A stretch of DNA of 64,000 bases from Ligula intestinalis (Eukaryota; Platyhelminthes; Cestoda; Diphyllobothriidea; Diphyllobothriidae): assembly GCA_036362985.1 (NCBI GenBank), contig JAYGXS010000005.1:11061373-11125372 (forward strand), read 5' to 3'. This document shows, in pieces, positions 10,401 to 19,420 of the stretch; positions within the stretch are counted from its first letter, which is position 1; each line of letters starts with the position of its first letter. Below the pieces are notes generated by a model, which worked only from the letters and a program-made list of their open reading frames with translations, was not told where the DNA came from and did not search any database. The position numbers were made by a program, and so were the translations under genes.

Positions 10401-12830
10401 TACGAACCTAAGCCAAAGAATGTTTAAGTAATTTTGCCAAAACAGGCACAGCATTTTCTTTTACCTGGTCATTGTGACGATCATTTATTAGCAAGAAAAG
10501 TCTAAACATTTAGAGCTCACCGATCTCGTGATAGGGGTTTCGAAGAATTTTCAAAAAATCTTCCTAGGTTGACTTTTAGGTTATAAATTAACTGTGGAAG
10601 TTTATTCGGTGGCGGAAAATTAAAATCAGCAAATGGAAAATGCATCAGGGTGTTGTTAAAAAATAATGCAAATAAAAGCGCTATCGTTAGGAGGTTTAAG
10701 TTGTTTGGATACTTTAATGCAAATTGTCTCATAAAATGGGAAAATTGCGCATGAATTACAATTTCTCAACGAAGAATGCAGCAAAGAGATGCAAATCATC
10801 AAACCATGAATCAACCTCTACCTGCGCAAACTTTACTTCATTTGATATTACCTTCACGTATAAATATACATGTTCCTCGCTGATTGTAACTTGTTTGCTC
10901 CTGATAGGGCCCATCGCTGAACTCGACAGTTGCACTACCCAGAGCCATGGCTGTGCGCACTTCTGCGTGAATCTCCCAGGTAGCTATCGGTGTCAGTGTC
11001 ATGCGGGCTACGATCTTCTGCCCGATGGAAAGTCATGTCAACGCAAGTCCAAATGCATGTTTTTTGAACTGATTTTTTTACATTTATAGGTCAGTTGTAA
11101 TCCAGAGTTTCAGAATTTAGTGACCTTAAACGCAGATTTCGCATCAAAAAGGAGCAACAGACGTCAATAACGCTTGTGATTATATGTATTCTTTCTCGTA
11201 CTTGCTATGGTGCAATCCGCATGTTCTGCAAATTTAATGTTTTTAAGAGGATATCAGACAGTACGAAAAAAGCATTTTACACTTCCACATAATTTCTGAT
11301 TTGATTTGCTTTTACGTTTGAAGTTAAGCTTTTGAAAGTGATGGCTCAGGAAAGAAAATTTCATCTGAAGAGGACGCAAGTTTATGTGAAGCAAGCACGA
11401 GAAAGAACAATTTTATGCATGCTTTCTATAAAGTATTTTTTTCAATTTACCTGAACAGCCATCGCCTTTGTAGTGATATATTTTGCAATTGGTTGAATGT
11501 AGCTCGTTAGAGGACCGGCGCCTTGACATTTTCAATATAAATTGCGGGATTTTACTGCATGGTATTTGAAAGAACTAATCTAATTACACAGCAGTTTATT
11601 TTGAATACACATTTTGCAATTTCAGATATAAGTTTATGTGGCAGCACATGTGCTGGGCGCCCGGATAGATCCTATAATTATATGTTATAAAACTGCATGA
11701 AAGTTGATACTTCATTCATTCACTTCTTTTTAACAGGTGGTTGTGGTGACCGATTGAAGGGAGATAGAGGCACTTTTACCAGCCCTTTGTACCCGCGAGA
11801 CTATCCACCAAACAGCAACTGCCTTTGGAAGATCGAGGTTCCTATTGGATCCTCGGTTATCCTTACCTTTGATAGTTTCGAAGTAAATACCTCTTTATTC
11901 TCCATAATTCCGCTTGAAGTATTTTTCATAAGCACCGATGTGTGCAAAACATGAGATTCTTACTGTTTTCGCATTCTTCGACGGTAGTGTAGGCTGCCTT
12001 GTCACTTAAAGGCCGCAGGAGTTTGGTGGAATATCTTATCAAAAGATGACATTGACGTTACATCATTTTCAACATAAACATACGTTATTTATGTTGGCCA
12101 GCAACGCGGAAACGCCGGCTAGGTGACATTTTAACTTTTTAAAGGAGTATTCTGACCCGCCAAAGCATTATTTTAGGATGGGCGCATCCTAAGGAATAGA
12201 CCGGTGCACAAACAAATAATATATACTCCCGATCTACAACCGGCTAGGCAACGAGCTCGATGGCTCAATGGCTAGGACGTCTGCTCCTGACCGGCGAGGG
12301 GCGAGTTCAAAACTCGGATATGGCGGCACTTTCAGCTGCTACACTAGAGTTGGCTGCCTGTGGCTGATGAGGGCCAATAGCCCGAAATAGCTATTTCACA
12401 GTACGCCAATGTTCTTCCAAAATACTCCTATAAAACCATCAATAAGATGTGTTACTGACAGTTGACTAGTAACAGATCAATTATCAGTAGCTTTGTGAAC
12501 ACAATCGGTAGATCTGACCCACAAAAGCATTATCCCTGGATGGGCGCATCCTGAGGAATTGATCGCTGCACAAACAAATAAGACATTTTAACTGTTCGCC
12601 TTTACAATTGCTAATCGACATTTGTATTCGTCAGCTTGAGGAAGAAAGTGCCTGCACTTACGAGTACGTAGAAGTACGTGATGGACCTTCGAAAGATTCA
12701 CCGTTATTGAGGAGGCTCTGTGGCTTTGACAAACCACCACCGATAAGGTCGACGGAAAACACAGTAACTGTGCGTTTTGTCACCGATGACAGCAATGAAA
12801 ACAAAGGTTTCACAGCCAGATATGAAAAGG
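1281..12830 (+). CDS. Tolloid/BMP1-like CUB-EGF protein gene, ten exons, 5' part missing
   Basis: Visible exons are 1281-1476, 2085-2219, 4315-4440, 4903-5048, 5416-5611, 6416-6561, 6780-6975, 10908-11042, 11737-11882 and 12635-12830. They join in frame to give CUB(second half)-EGF-EGF-CUB-CUB-EGF-CUB. Both domains mediate extracellular protein and calcium binding; tolloid proteases use them to hold procollagen and BMP antagonists. Neither the astacin protease domain nor a signal peptide lies in the window, so protease identity is unproven. The order does not match canonical tolloid (CUB2-EGF-CUB3-EGF-CUB4-CUB5). The last visible exon ends in phase 1, so more coding sequence must follow. A weak candidate terminal exon after the acceptor near 13398 would add about 24 residues and a stop. 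Alternatives are a cubilin-like or other CUB/EGF scaffold. Confidence 0.85.
2085..2219 (+). CDS. EGF-like domain exon 1
   Basis: This 135-bp phase 1-1 exon encodes a six-cysteine EGF module (LDSCATTNTGC, CVNFPGGYTCQC, DEKQC). The GxYxCxC core fits tolloid/fibrillin-type EGF domains. The acceptor is TCTAG and the donor C|GTGGGT. The first codon is completed by the last G of the preceding CUB exon, giving a continuous frame. Confidence 0.85.
2220..4314 (+). other. Intron between the two EGF exons, no recognised feature
   Basis: I looked for a CUB pair expected here in canonical tolloid order and found no SPxYP/CxW or VEVRDG-like frame. 2540-2767 is an open frame with several cysteines but no family resemblance. 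Nothing else is assignable. Confidence 0.5.
4315..4440 (+). CDS. EGF-like domain exon 2
   Basis: This 126-bp phase 1-1 exon encodes GTCATTDHRC, CVNIPGSYQCGC and DEKTC: six cysteines of an EGF module, lacking the Leu-Asp that precedes the first Cys in the other two. Acceptor TTCCAG, donor C|GTAAGT. It follows another EGF exon directly, with no recognisable CUB in the 2.1-kb intron between them. Confidence 0.85.
4903..5611 (+). CDS. CUB domain from two exons (4903-5048, 5416-5611)
   Basis: The first exon (146 bp) carries the first two cysteines with SPEYPHEYLPHTKC and a hydrophobic strand ending ETFA. The second (196 bp) carries CSKDYVEVRDG, RICGLDKP and GFVARYEK. The acidic residues of the calcium-binding CUB class (E/D before YVEVRDG, D in TNEDH) are present. 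Junctions: TAATAG acceptor, GTATGT donor, CTCAG acceptor, GTAAGT donor. Confidence 0.88.
5612..6415 (+). other. Intron, no recognised feature
   Basis: This is intronic DNA between two CUB modules. I see no repeat relationship to the rest of the window. Confidence 0.5.
6416..6975 (+). CDS. CUB domain from two exons (6416-6561, 6780-6975)
   Basis: Exons of 146 and 196 bp encode NCGGYLKGTAGKF, SPNYPRPYPTYSKC, CRSDHLEIHDGP, KLCGNTIPGP and GFAAWFAMG. All four CUB cysteines and the internal phase-0 intron match the other CUB units. This CUB follows the previous one without an intervening EGF. Confidence 0.88.
7194..7246. repeat. Perfect 13-bp inverted repeat with 27-nt loop
   Basis: CTCAGAAGGGTGA at 7194-7206 is matched exactly by its reverse complement at 7234-7246. 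It lies in the long intron before EGF exon 3, in GC-richer DNA (7090-7790) that stands out from its surroundings and is probably an unidentified repeat. Confidence 0.6.
8770..9330 (-). mobile_element. Penelope-like element 3' fragment (GIY-YIG endonuclease, decayed)
   Basis: The minus strand encodes VVYRIPCADCSCAYVGHT followed by an R/K-rich EH-type helix and KTRARKFIEA, the GIY-YIG domain typical of Penelope-like retroelement polyproteins. A stop and frame breaks follow. About 250 bp downstream (8775-8815) a hammerhead-like remnant has CTGAAGA and a GAGC/GCTC stem, but GACA where GAAA is required. It lies antisense in the CUB/EGF intron. Confidence 0.7.
9686..10345 (-). mobile_element. Penelope-like element fragment, second GIY-YIG family
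   Basis: On the minus strand, RLPFIGDATSELVRRRLRTA leads into a Cys-rich GIY-YIG core (CSCGAGYIGRITRRL, then REHIPAWL). A short break follows, then ILAHLIDTNHQVDASEAF and a C-terminal PWPT. The family is distinct from the element at 8770-9330 and is shared with the plus-strand copy at 41590-42273. No RT part is adjacent. Confidence 0.7.
10908..11042 (+). CDS. EGF-like domain exon 3
   Basis: This 135-bp phase 1-1 exon encodes LDSCTTQSHGCAHFC, VNLPGSYRCQC and DGKSC, a complete six-cysteine EGF. The acceptor is GATAG. The donor at the position homologous to the other EGF exons is GCAAGT rather than GT, a GC-AG intron. The preceding 3.9-kb intron carries PLE fragments. Confidence 0.85.
11043..11048 (+). 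other. Non-canonical GC 5' splice site (GCAAGT)
   Basis: The two other EGF exons end CAA C|GT. Here the same position reads CAA C|GCAAGT, the usual form of a GC-AG donor. No other junction near here preserves both frame and module length. Confidence 0.65.
11737..12830 (+). CDS. CUB domain from two exons (11737-11882, 12635-12830)
   Basis: The first exon (146 bp) encodes GGCGDRLKGDRGTF, SPLYPRDYPPNSNC and FDSFE. The second (196 bp) encodes CTYEYVEVRDGP, RRLCGFDKPPP and GFTARYEKG. All four cysteines are retained. The 752-bp internal intron holds a SINE and two copies of a hairpin repeat. The final donor G|GTAAGT shows the gene continues. Confidence 0.88.
12151..12222. repeat. Hairpin-containing direct repeat, copy 1
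   Basis: A ~72-bp unit containing AGGATG-GGCG-CATCCT and ending CACAAACAAATAA recurs at 12513-12584. The two copies bracket a SINE-like sequence. Confidence 0.7.
12245..12430 (+). mobile_element. tRNA-derived SINE-like sequence
   Basis: TGGCTCAATGG (12261-12271) resembles a pol III A box, and GAGTTCAAAACTC (12303-12315) lies at B-box distance. The head does not fold as a functional tRNA. Confidence 0.55.
12513..12584. repeat. Hairpin-containing direct repeat, copy 2
   Basis: This is the second copy of the 12151 unit, about 362 bp downstream. The GGATGGGCGCATCC hairpin core is retained but the outermost A-T pair is lost. Confidence 0.7.
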
Positions 12831-13759
12831 GTAAGTTTTTTACTCAATAAATTGATTGTTCGTTAAAAACTGCACGTTAATATAGTAAAATAGTTCCGAA
12901 AATTAGCAATTATCTATCGTCATCAACAAGCTTCCACCCCTGAGACACTTAAGCGTTCTGTTTCTTGTGCAAGCAATGTTTCTAATGATTCATTCAAGAT
13001 GTCTGGTCGCATTCTAATAACCTGCAAATGAGAATCTTTGATATCGATATTATATTTTGATCAAATGACATCACACATTTTGAACGTGGCTTCAGTTTGA
13101 AAAATATACTAGGACTGGGTGTGGAACGATATTTTTTCTCCCAGGTACAGATGGTCTGCGCATAAAAGTAAAATTTCCTAAACATTTAAATCGCCAGGAT
13201 CATAACAGAGAATGTGTTTTTATGTGTGCAAGATTGTATACATTTTGGCATTAAATGAGGGCGGATTTAAGCTGTGTATTTTACTTTGAAACATTGGTGG
13301 AATTTTATGCGAAAAATACTTGACAACTCATTTTTTATGATAGAAACGGAGACGTAGTAAATGACTGAATTTCTTTGAAAACTCTTTGACGCATTCAGGT
13401 CATGAAAATAGTTCAGTCTTTTTCACTGGTCCTCTCAAAACACTTTCATCCTACTCAGGTGATAGCCGATAATATCACGTGGCTGTCACTGTGCCAAGGG
13501 AAGTTAGTACCTAGACTTTTCGGTCATCAAGTAAGACCAAAAGCAGGTGAGTACTGTGTTCAAATGCTCAGAGACTATTCTGTGAAACATTTCACGCCTG
13601 ACCTTGTATCGGACTCTGATTCCTAGAACACTTCTGATTGCCCAGAGTTGGTTATCATATTTTGACAGAGTCAATTTTCATTTATACCTGCGTTCAACTG
13701 TGCTTGGCAATGTAGTTTTCTATTGCTGATTACTATATAACCTGTGAATGAGAGAGAAT
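12831..13759. other. Unassigned; may hold the terminal exon of the CUB/EGF gene
   Basis: After the acceptor CATTCAG near 13398, a frame compatible with phase 1 gives ~24 residues and a TAA near 13476. The polypyrimidine tract is weak and the residues match no domain, so this is only a candidate. Confidence 0.2.
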
Positions 13760-15020
13760 ATTCGCATTCCAGGTATGGCTATTGGTAAAGGAGTCAAATT
13801 GTCGAACACTTAAAACGAAATTTATTTCTTCCTGAGCTTTCGGGTTCCTACAAGAGCCCATCGTCAGAGGGAGAGAAACAGCAACAAATGCGGAAGCTAC
13901 TTGGACGTGTGCAAATTAACTAAAATGTTCAACGTGTAAAAAATCCATAATTATGTGTTTGTGCAGCCAACTTGTCGCTGAGGTCTGTGTTAGCCTGTGC
14001 CAGTAGGCAATATCAACCGTTGGGTGGAAATATTGACAGAAATAAAATTGTCAACACAAAACAAGCAATAGTTATGGTGGGAGGGATGGGAAATTTAAAA
14101 AAATCAAAGGAGAAGGGAAGGAGGATGAGAAGCATGGGATCATGTAGGCTCGGGCGCCAAATGGCCGCATCAGCATCGAAAGTTGGGTGATTATGGAGGA
14201 TATTGGGCGAGTTAATTAAGGTGGGTGTCTAGATGTAATAGTTTGCAATAGCGTTAGGCCCTGCAAGCTAGCGCCAATTTGACACATCTGTTAACCGAAT
14301 TCTCATCCGTGGACCAGGCTTCGATAAATTCTCTGCTCGTCTTGTTTCCCACGTGGGTGAGTGCATTGACTGCATAAAAGTTGAACTTTCGGCCTGTATC
14401 GTAGGTGTGATTGCAACTTGTGATGATTCGTCGCCTAGGCACATGGCCTGCTTGTGTTCACGTTTACGCGATCCGAGCATGCGTTCAGTTTGACCTGTAT
14501 AATTACAGGGAATGTGTAGGCATCGGTTTATAAATGCTTTTTGAAAACCATTTTGCATGAACTGGTCACGGATATATTTGGCCTCGTGTGCCTTTTCCTC
14601 TAGTTTACTGCAGTGGGTCTGGATCCGTTTGAAGAGTGTTTTTACACAGCTTCGTCTGTGAGCAGCTGGATGGTTACTGTGAAAACTGAGGAGTTGTGTT
14701 GTGTTTGTCGCCTACCTGTAAACCGTTGTTTCGAATTAATCGTTAGGTGTTCTCTTGACGAGCACATCAAGGAAAGGCAGCTGCTGCTCTTTTCCTTCTT
14801 CCCGTGTAAATTGTATGTCAGGAAATATTCCAGAGAGAAAGTCATGGAATTCTGGCGGCATACTTCTCTAGATGATGACAAACGTGTCGTCGACGTAGAG
14901 GCGCCAGAAAACAGGCTCATGCTGGGCCAAAGCGTTGTTTTCTAAATCCTGTAGAACCAGTTTTGCCACTAAGCCAGAGATCGGGGAGCCCATCAGAGTT
15001 CCATTGATCTAAGAAAATGG
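13760..15020 (-). mobile_element. Penelope-like element, RT plus GIY-YIG plus hammerhead (decayed)
   Basis: Read on the minus strand, 15010-14600 translates to INGTLMGSPISGLVAKLVL, WRLYVDDTFVII (the catalytic YVDD box of reverse transcriptase) and LPFLDVLVKR. Next come a degenerate linker and a GIY-YIG domain tail (14590-14254: MLGSRKREHKQAMCLGDESS, ENLSKPGPRM). In-frame stops interrupt it, for example after TFVII. About 380 bp beyond the coding end lies a hammerhead motif, then a CCTGGAAT-type 3' end. The 3' part is a sibling of 46100-47160. Confidence 0.8.
13830..13878 (-). ncRNA. Hammerhead ribozyme motif of a Penelope-like element
   Basis: The minus strand reads CTGACGA, one extra U, stem II GGGCTC/GAACCC (one mismatch) with a 6-nt loop, GAAA, then AGCTC with the predicted cleavage 3' of the final C. 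Upstream CCU can pair with AGG to start stem I. AGCU at the stem III position is self-complementary, as expected for a minimal hammerhead acting as a dimer. Confidence 0.65.
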
Positions 15021-16095
15021 GTGTTCTCCGATCTCGCCCAGGATTCACCAACCCTGGCTTGTTTCGTCAGGCCAGCTTTTGGACACTTCCATTTATGCAA
15101 CGAAACAATTATGTTACTCGCTATCTTTAAGTAACAATGTACTACTGGCAAACGTTAGGACTTTGAAATAAGCGTTTTTCTGGATTAGTACCCTTCATCG
15201 CTCAGGGTTACCTGACTCAAGTATAGCCACAAAAAATGCCATAACACTCAAGTTTTGAACCCGAGACCAGTGAGCTAGAGACGGCAGTCATGTCCACTAA
15301 GCCAATAGGTCCACTTCTTGCCAGTTTTCTGATTGGGATGTAAATAAGTACGTGGGTGTACTCTGATCTCGCCCAGCATTCACAAACCTTGGGTTCTTTC
15401 GTTTGGCGGGCTTGTGGACACTTCCACTTATTCAACGAAACAATTATGTTACTTGATAACTTAAGGTAATAATGTTTTACTGGCAAACGACAGGACTCTG
15501 GGCACGCGTATTTCTGGGTTATAACCCTTTATCCATGTACTTATTTACGACATCGGAGAACACATATATACTTATTTACATCCCAAGCAAAAACTGGCAA
15601 GAAGTGGACCTGGTGGTCTAGTGGAAAGGATGTTCATCTCTAGCTCACTTGTCCCGGGTTAAAAACTTGAGTGTAACGGGATTTTTTGCGGCTATACTTG
15701 AGTCAGGTAACTCTGACCGATGAAGGGTAATAATCCAGAAATACGCTTATTTCAAAGTCCTTACGTTTGCCAATAGTACATTGTTACTTAAAGTTAGCGA
15801 GTAACATAATTGTTTCGTTGCATAAATGGAAGTGTCCAAAAGCTGGCCAGACGCAACGAGCCAGGGCTGGTGAATCCTGGGCGGGATCGGAGTACACCCA
15901 TGCACTTATTTATATCCCGATCGAAAAACTAGCAAGAAGTGGAACTGGTGGCTTAGTGGATAGGACGGTCGTTTCTGGCTCACTGGTCTTGGGTTCAAAA
16001 CTCGAGTGAAGCTGCAGTTTGTACAGCTGTACTTGAGTCATGTTACTCTGACTGATGAAGGGTTATAACATAGAAATACGCGTATTTCAGATACC
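15020..16095. repeat. Head-to-head array of four tRNA-derived SINE copies
   Basis: Two minus-strand copies (about 15020-15350 and 15350-15535, the second partial) face two plus-strand copies (about 15560-15895 and 15895-16095). The plus copies carry GGTGGCTTAGTGGATAGGAC (A-box-like) and GGGTTCAAAACTC (B-box-like). Each body contains AACATAATTGTTTCGTTG and a GTGTCCAAAAGCTGGCC stretch. The unit is about 330 bp. Confidence 0.75.
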
Positions 16096-16242
16096 TATCA
16101 TCTGCATGTTATACATTGCTCCTTTGATCTGTTTTACAGTTTATTTAGCAAAGGGAAAGTACGTTTTCTGGCAGAATTCGAATAACCTCATAAGGTGTTC
16201 AATTTTTCGGCGGATTTGGGGCTTAGCATGTGTCTATTCAAG

Positions 16243-16745
16243 TCACTTCTGTAAGATATTGTGCGCCAGTTTTGGCGGTTTGGATGTTAACAATGAAGTC
16301 ACGTCAAAAGAGACCATGATTTCATGTGATTGAACCGTCCGACCTCGGAGGTCCTCGGGGAATGGAGACTCTGAAAGAACTGAAGTAATCGAGTTGCCTT
16401 TGAGGAATTTCAGTTTTCTATAAATCCACTTTGCCAAGTTATAGTATGGGCTGCATTTAAGGGCAATGATTAGCCGAAGTGGGGCATTCGGTTTTTGGAT
16501 TTTTGGTAGCCCATCAAATCGCGACAGAGCTGTATCCGTTACTTTTATGTGGCGCCACTCATTCAAAGTGATCACATTTTTGTGCCGGTATTCTCTGAGA
16601 AATTAAGTCAATCGATTGTATAAGGCTTAGGCTTGCGATTTGTTATTTATTGAAAAAAATTCTCTGTCGTCAAGAAGAGTCTCAGCTTTGTCATTATAAT
16701 CTTGCCGATTAAGACTGCCACCGGCGCATAAGAAAGTATAAGGCC
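16243..16745 (-). mobile_element. Penelope-like reverse transcriptase fragment
   Basis: The minus strand encodes LNRQDYNDKAETLL-like and FLREYRHKN segments, then DGLPKIQKPNAPLRLII, LAKWIYRKL and HEIMVSFDVTSLLTS: the finger and palm motifs of the PLE RT with its hallmark GLPKIHKP-type box. At least one frameshift lies near 16600, and the YVDD part is missing. It points away from the plus-strand fragment at 16905. Confidence 0.75.
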
Positions 16746-16904
16746 AAAATTTAGGATGATAAAAGAGAGTGTTTCCGGATCTGTGGAGATTTTATTGCCG
16801 AGAATCTAGGAAAAACGATCTAAGATTTAACACGAAACTGGCAGGCCAAAAAAGGAATTTTTTTGCGAAAAAGCTGAAAAATTGAAACCCGCAGACACTA
16901 CGAA

Positions 16905-17340
16905 TTCTGACTTAGTCCACAACGTTTCGTCGAAACAATAATCAGAGCAACAGTTGTACGTGCTACACCATGAAGCCTGTTTTAATACTGCAGTTGGCGA
17001 CCCACGCAACTATATTGCTTCAGTGAAAGTGATGTCGTTGAAAACGAAGGCACCTGACGACACGAAACATTCAGTACGACAACGTGTGACCTCATTGTTT
17101 ATGGCTCATAAACCAGCCAAGTACATCTCGCAAAGTGAGTCAAAAGCCATGTGAGAACTGAGGAAATATGATAATATTATCATCTTACCTGCTGATAAGG
17201 GACGTTCGACTGTCGTGTTGAATCGGCAGCATTATAATGACAAAGCTAAGACTCTTTTGCAATTCTTTTGACTGTCGAATAAGACAAATTAATTGTCTTG
17301 CCTATCCTCTTCAGAGGAATTTCTTGCTCAGTATAAATGT
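16905..17340 (+). mobile_element. Penelope-like reverse transcriptase N-terminal fragment
   Basis: The plus strand encodes VLHHEACFNTAVGDPRNYIA, RQRVTSLFMAHKP, a stop, then ELRKYDNIIILPADKGRST and VVLNRQHYNDKAKTLL. The LPADKG motif is typical of PLE RT N-termini. It overlaps in protein space with the opposite-strand fragment at 16243-16745, giving a head-to-head pair. Confidence 0.75.
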
Positions 17341-17429
17341 CTTAAATTTCTGATTCGACATACAAAATAATTGCGAAAAACCTGAGCAAGAATGAAAATT
17401 ACGAGCAATATTTCAAAACCACTTACATC

Positions 17430-17750
17430 TGTATAAACGAATACACCTGTATGAGAAGAGAAGGCCAAAACAAACATCAAAACAACTAAGCAGCTTCTTG
17501 CTGAGATGGTCAATGCTCAAAACGAGATCACCGAAGGAGGAATCGTTCAGGATTTGGGAATCCTGCAGGTGCCGACGTCACAGTCCACTGTTTCAAGAAT
17601 AATGAAAAAAATCAAGTAATCGAGAAAGCGGTTGTCATTTTTGCATTTTGGAAAGAAATACACCCACGCCCGACGAAAATATTGCCATGCATACAGGGGT
17701 CTTTATAAAGGCAAACATGGGTCTATATAAATGAATACACCTGTAATCCC
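17430..17750 (+). pseudogene. Possible DNA-transposase helix-turn-helix remnant
   Basis: In one plus frame 17480-17710 encodes KQLLAEMVNAQNEITEGG, SQSTVSRIMKKIK, a stop, then SRKRLSFLHF and ARRKYCHAYRGL. The STVSR-x-LKK / SRKRLS layout resembles the paired-type HTH of Tc1/mariner-like transposases. No DDE motif is visible. A ~20-bp sequence containing GAATACACCTGTA is directly repeated on both sides (near 17440 and 17731). Family assignment is tentative. Confidence 0.35.
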
Positions 17751-18199
17751 ATTTAAGTTTATTGTAAAAATGTTTTCGATAACTGTATAGCAATAGTCAT
17801 GTGTTCTTTATCTGGATAGTATTTGGAAAGTGTTAACCAACTGAAAGCCAACAAAACACAGGAGGGCGTGGAATGCTTAATTAGTCTAGTACACAATCGT
17901 TTTTCATACGAAACTGATTCAAGATATTTCTACCATCCCACAGCTTTTCATACAACTGTCTACAAGATGGCACCGAAGTTAGGAGTATGCGGTCGCAGAC
18001 GATAGGGACACAAGAGGTGGTTTCTAGGGAATGCATCCTAAACTGAATATTCTTGAATGAGGTATTAGCGTCATGCGCTAATAACCTCATTGTTTTAGTT
18101 AAAATCAACAATTAGGGAAAAAGCAGTTTCCAAAGGCGAATGATTGACCATTTTCACAAATCGGCATTGAGTCATTTAGCCTATTTTTAATTTAATTTA

Positions 18200-18301
18200 A
18201 TCACGATAGGATACGGACTTCATTCTGACCACTGACAAAATGTATATACTGTAAAATGTAACTACTTTAATAGTAGGCGTTTTAATCATTGATTTTGACT
18301 G
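18200..18301 (+). mobile_element. Truncated foldback-element arm
   Basis: About 100 bp match the left arm of the foldback family (GATAGGATACGGACTTCATT through CATTGATTTTGACTG). It is clipped on both sides and abuts the LINE remnant. Confidence 0.6.
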
Positions 18302-19420
18302 TAGCCCGGTTTAGCAAATCTGCTTCGAAAGTCCGTCTTGTTTTGAGAATAAGACCCTTGGGCCGGTTTTTCTGAGTTTTGTAGGCACAGACAGATTAAG
18401 GAGTCTTGTCTGCTAGCATTTTTTCCACAGCTTCCGCTTTTTCTTCACTTCTATTTTTAAGGCCTGCGTAAGCCATCGCGATCTAGTGGTCACCTGTTTT
18501 TGCGAAATTGGACAGTGGTTGTCGATGATTCTGTGCAATGTGTACCGGAACGCTACCCATTCCGCAGTTATGTTTCCAGAAAATAGAGGTTCCTACCCGA
18601 CGCGCGTGAGTTCGGTCTTCATTCGATCGAAATCACCTCGCCAAATATTTCTTCTGGCTGTTAATAGTTTCTCCGGTATTGTGAATAACGAGTACTCCCA
18701 TAACAGTACAAAATGTTCACATTTACCTATTGGTGGGAGACATGACACTTCGTCAATGCTGTCTTTCGATTTCGTGAGAACGAGGTCCAGATAGTGGACT
18801 GTTGGCCATCGCGCATCCTTGTCGGAAAAGAGACGTGTTGCGTGAGAAATAACTTTAGAGTCATGCTCAGAAGGCAGCTGACGAAGGTTAGATCGGAGCT
18901 ATGTGCGCAGTCCGCACCCCAGTCGATGTGAGGCGCGTTAAAGTCCCCGACAATCAGGATGTCCGATCGTGCATTAATCTTTTCCAGCTCATTTAGCAAG
19001 GAGGCATCCACTACGGGCTCTCTTCTCGGTGGTCGGTAGAGTGTCAGGACATCGAGGTTGGGTGCACCCGGTACTTTAATGGACAGCCAGATGGCCTCGG
19101 AAGTACACGCCAGTTTATCTGTTTTGTCTTAAACTGTGAGTCCATTTTTCACGTATGTTGCTACGCCACCGCCTTGACGACCTTCTCTGTTTTATCTAAA
19201 CAGTTGATAGCCAGTCATGGATACCTCGCCGTCGGCTCCCTGTTCAGACAGCCAAGTTTCCGCTTTCGAAACTATATCTGGTGATAATTCAAGGGCATGA
19301 ATCTTCAGCTCATCTAGCTTTGATAGCATACTCTGTGCATTTGTGTACATGAAAGTTAACTTTCTGTGTCCTCGAAAAGTGGTTACAGTCAGGCTCTCCC
19401 CGCCCCTAACCGGGTCAACT
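18302..19420 (-). mobile_element. Non-LTR retrotransposon (CR1/jockey-like) endonuclease region
   Basis: The minus strand encodes NAQSMLSKLDELKIHALELS, PDIVSKAETWLSEQGADGE, GGGVATYVKNG, LDVLTLYRPPRREP and DILIVGDFNAPHIDW, the apurinic-like endonuclease with its GDFN box. A degenerate link toward RT follows (THLDLVLTK-like, IPEKLLTARRNIWRGDF). Several in-frame stops are present and the RT is missing. Confidence 0.75.

Noticed and set aside
14642..14920. 92-codon minus-strand frame and 110-codon plus-strand frame over the same DNA
   Set aside because: Both are out of frame with the PLE reverse transcriptase, whose YVDD frame explains the region.
15217..16009. Two similar ~80-90 codon frames on opposite strands (15217-15486 minus, 15767-16009 plus) that look like paralogous small proteins
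   Set aside because: Both are translations across SINE junctions of the head-to-head array; the similarity is that of the repeat DNA.
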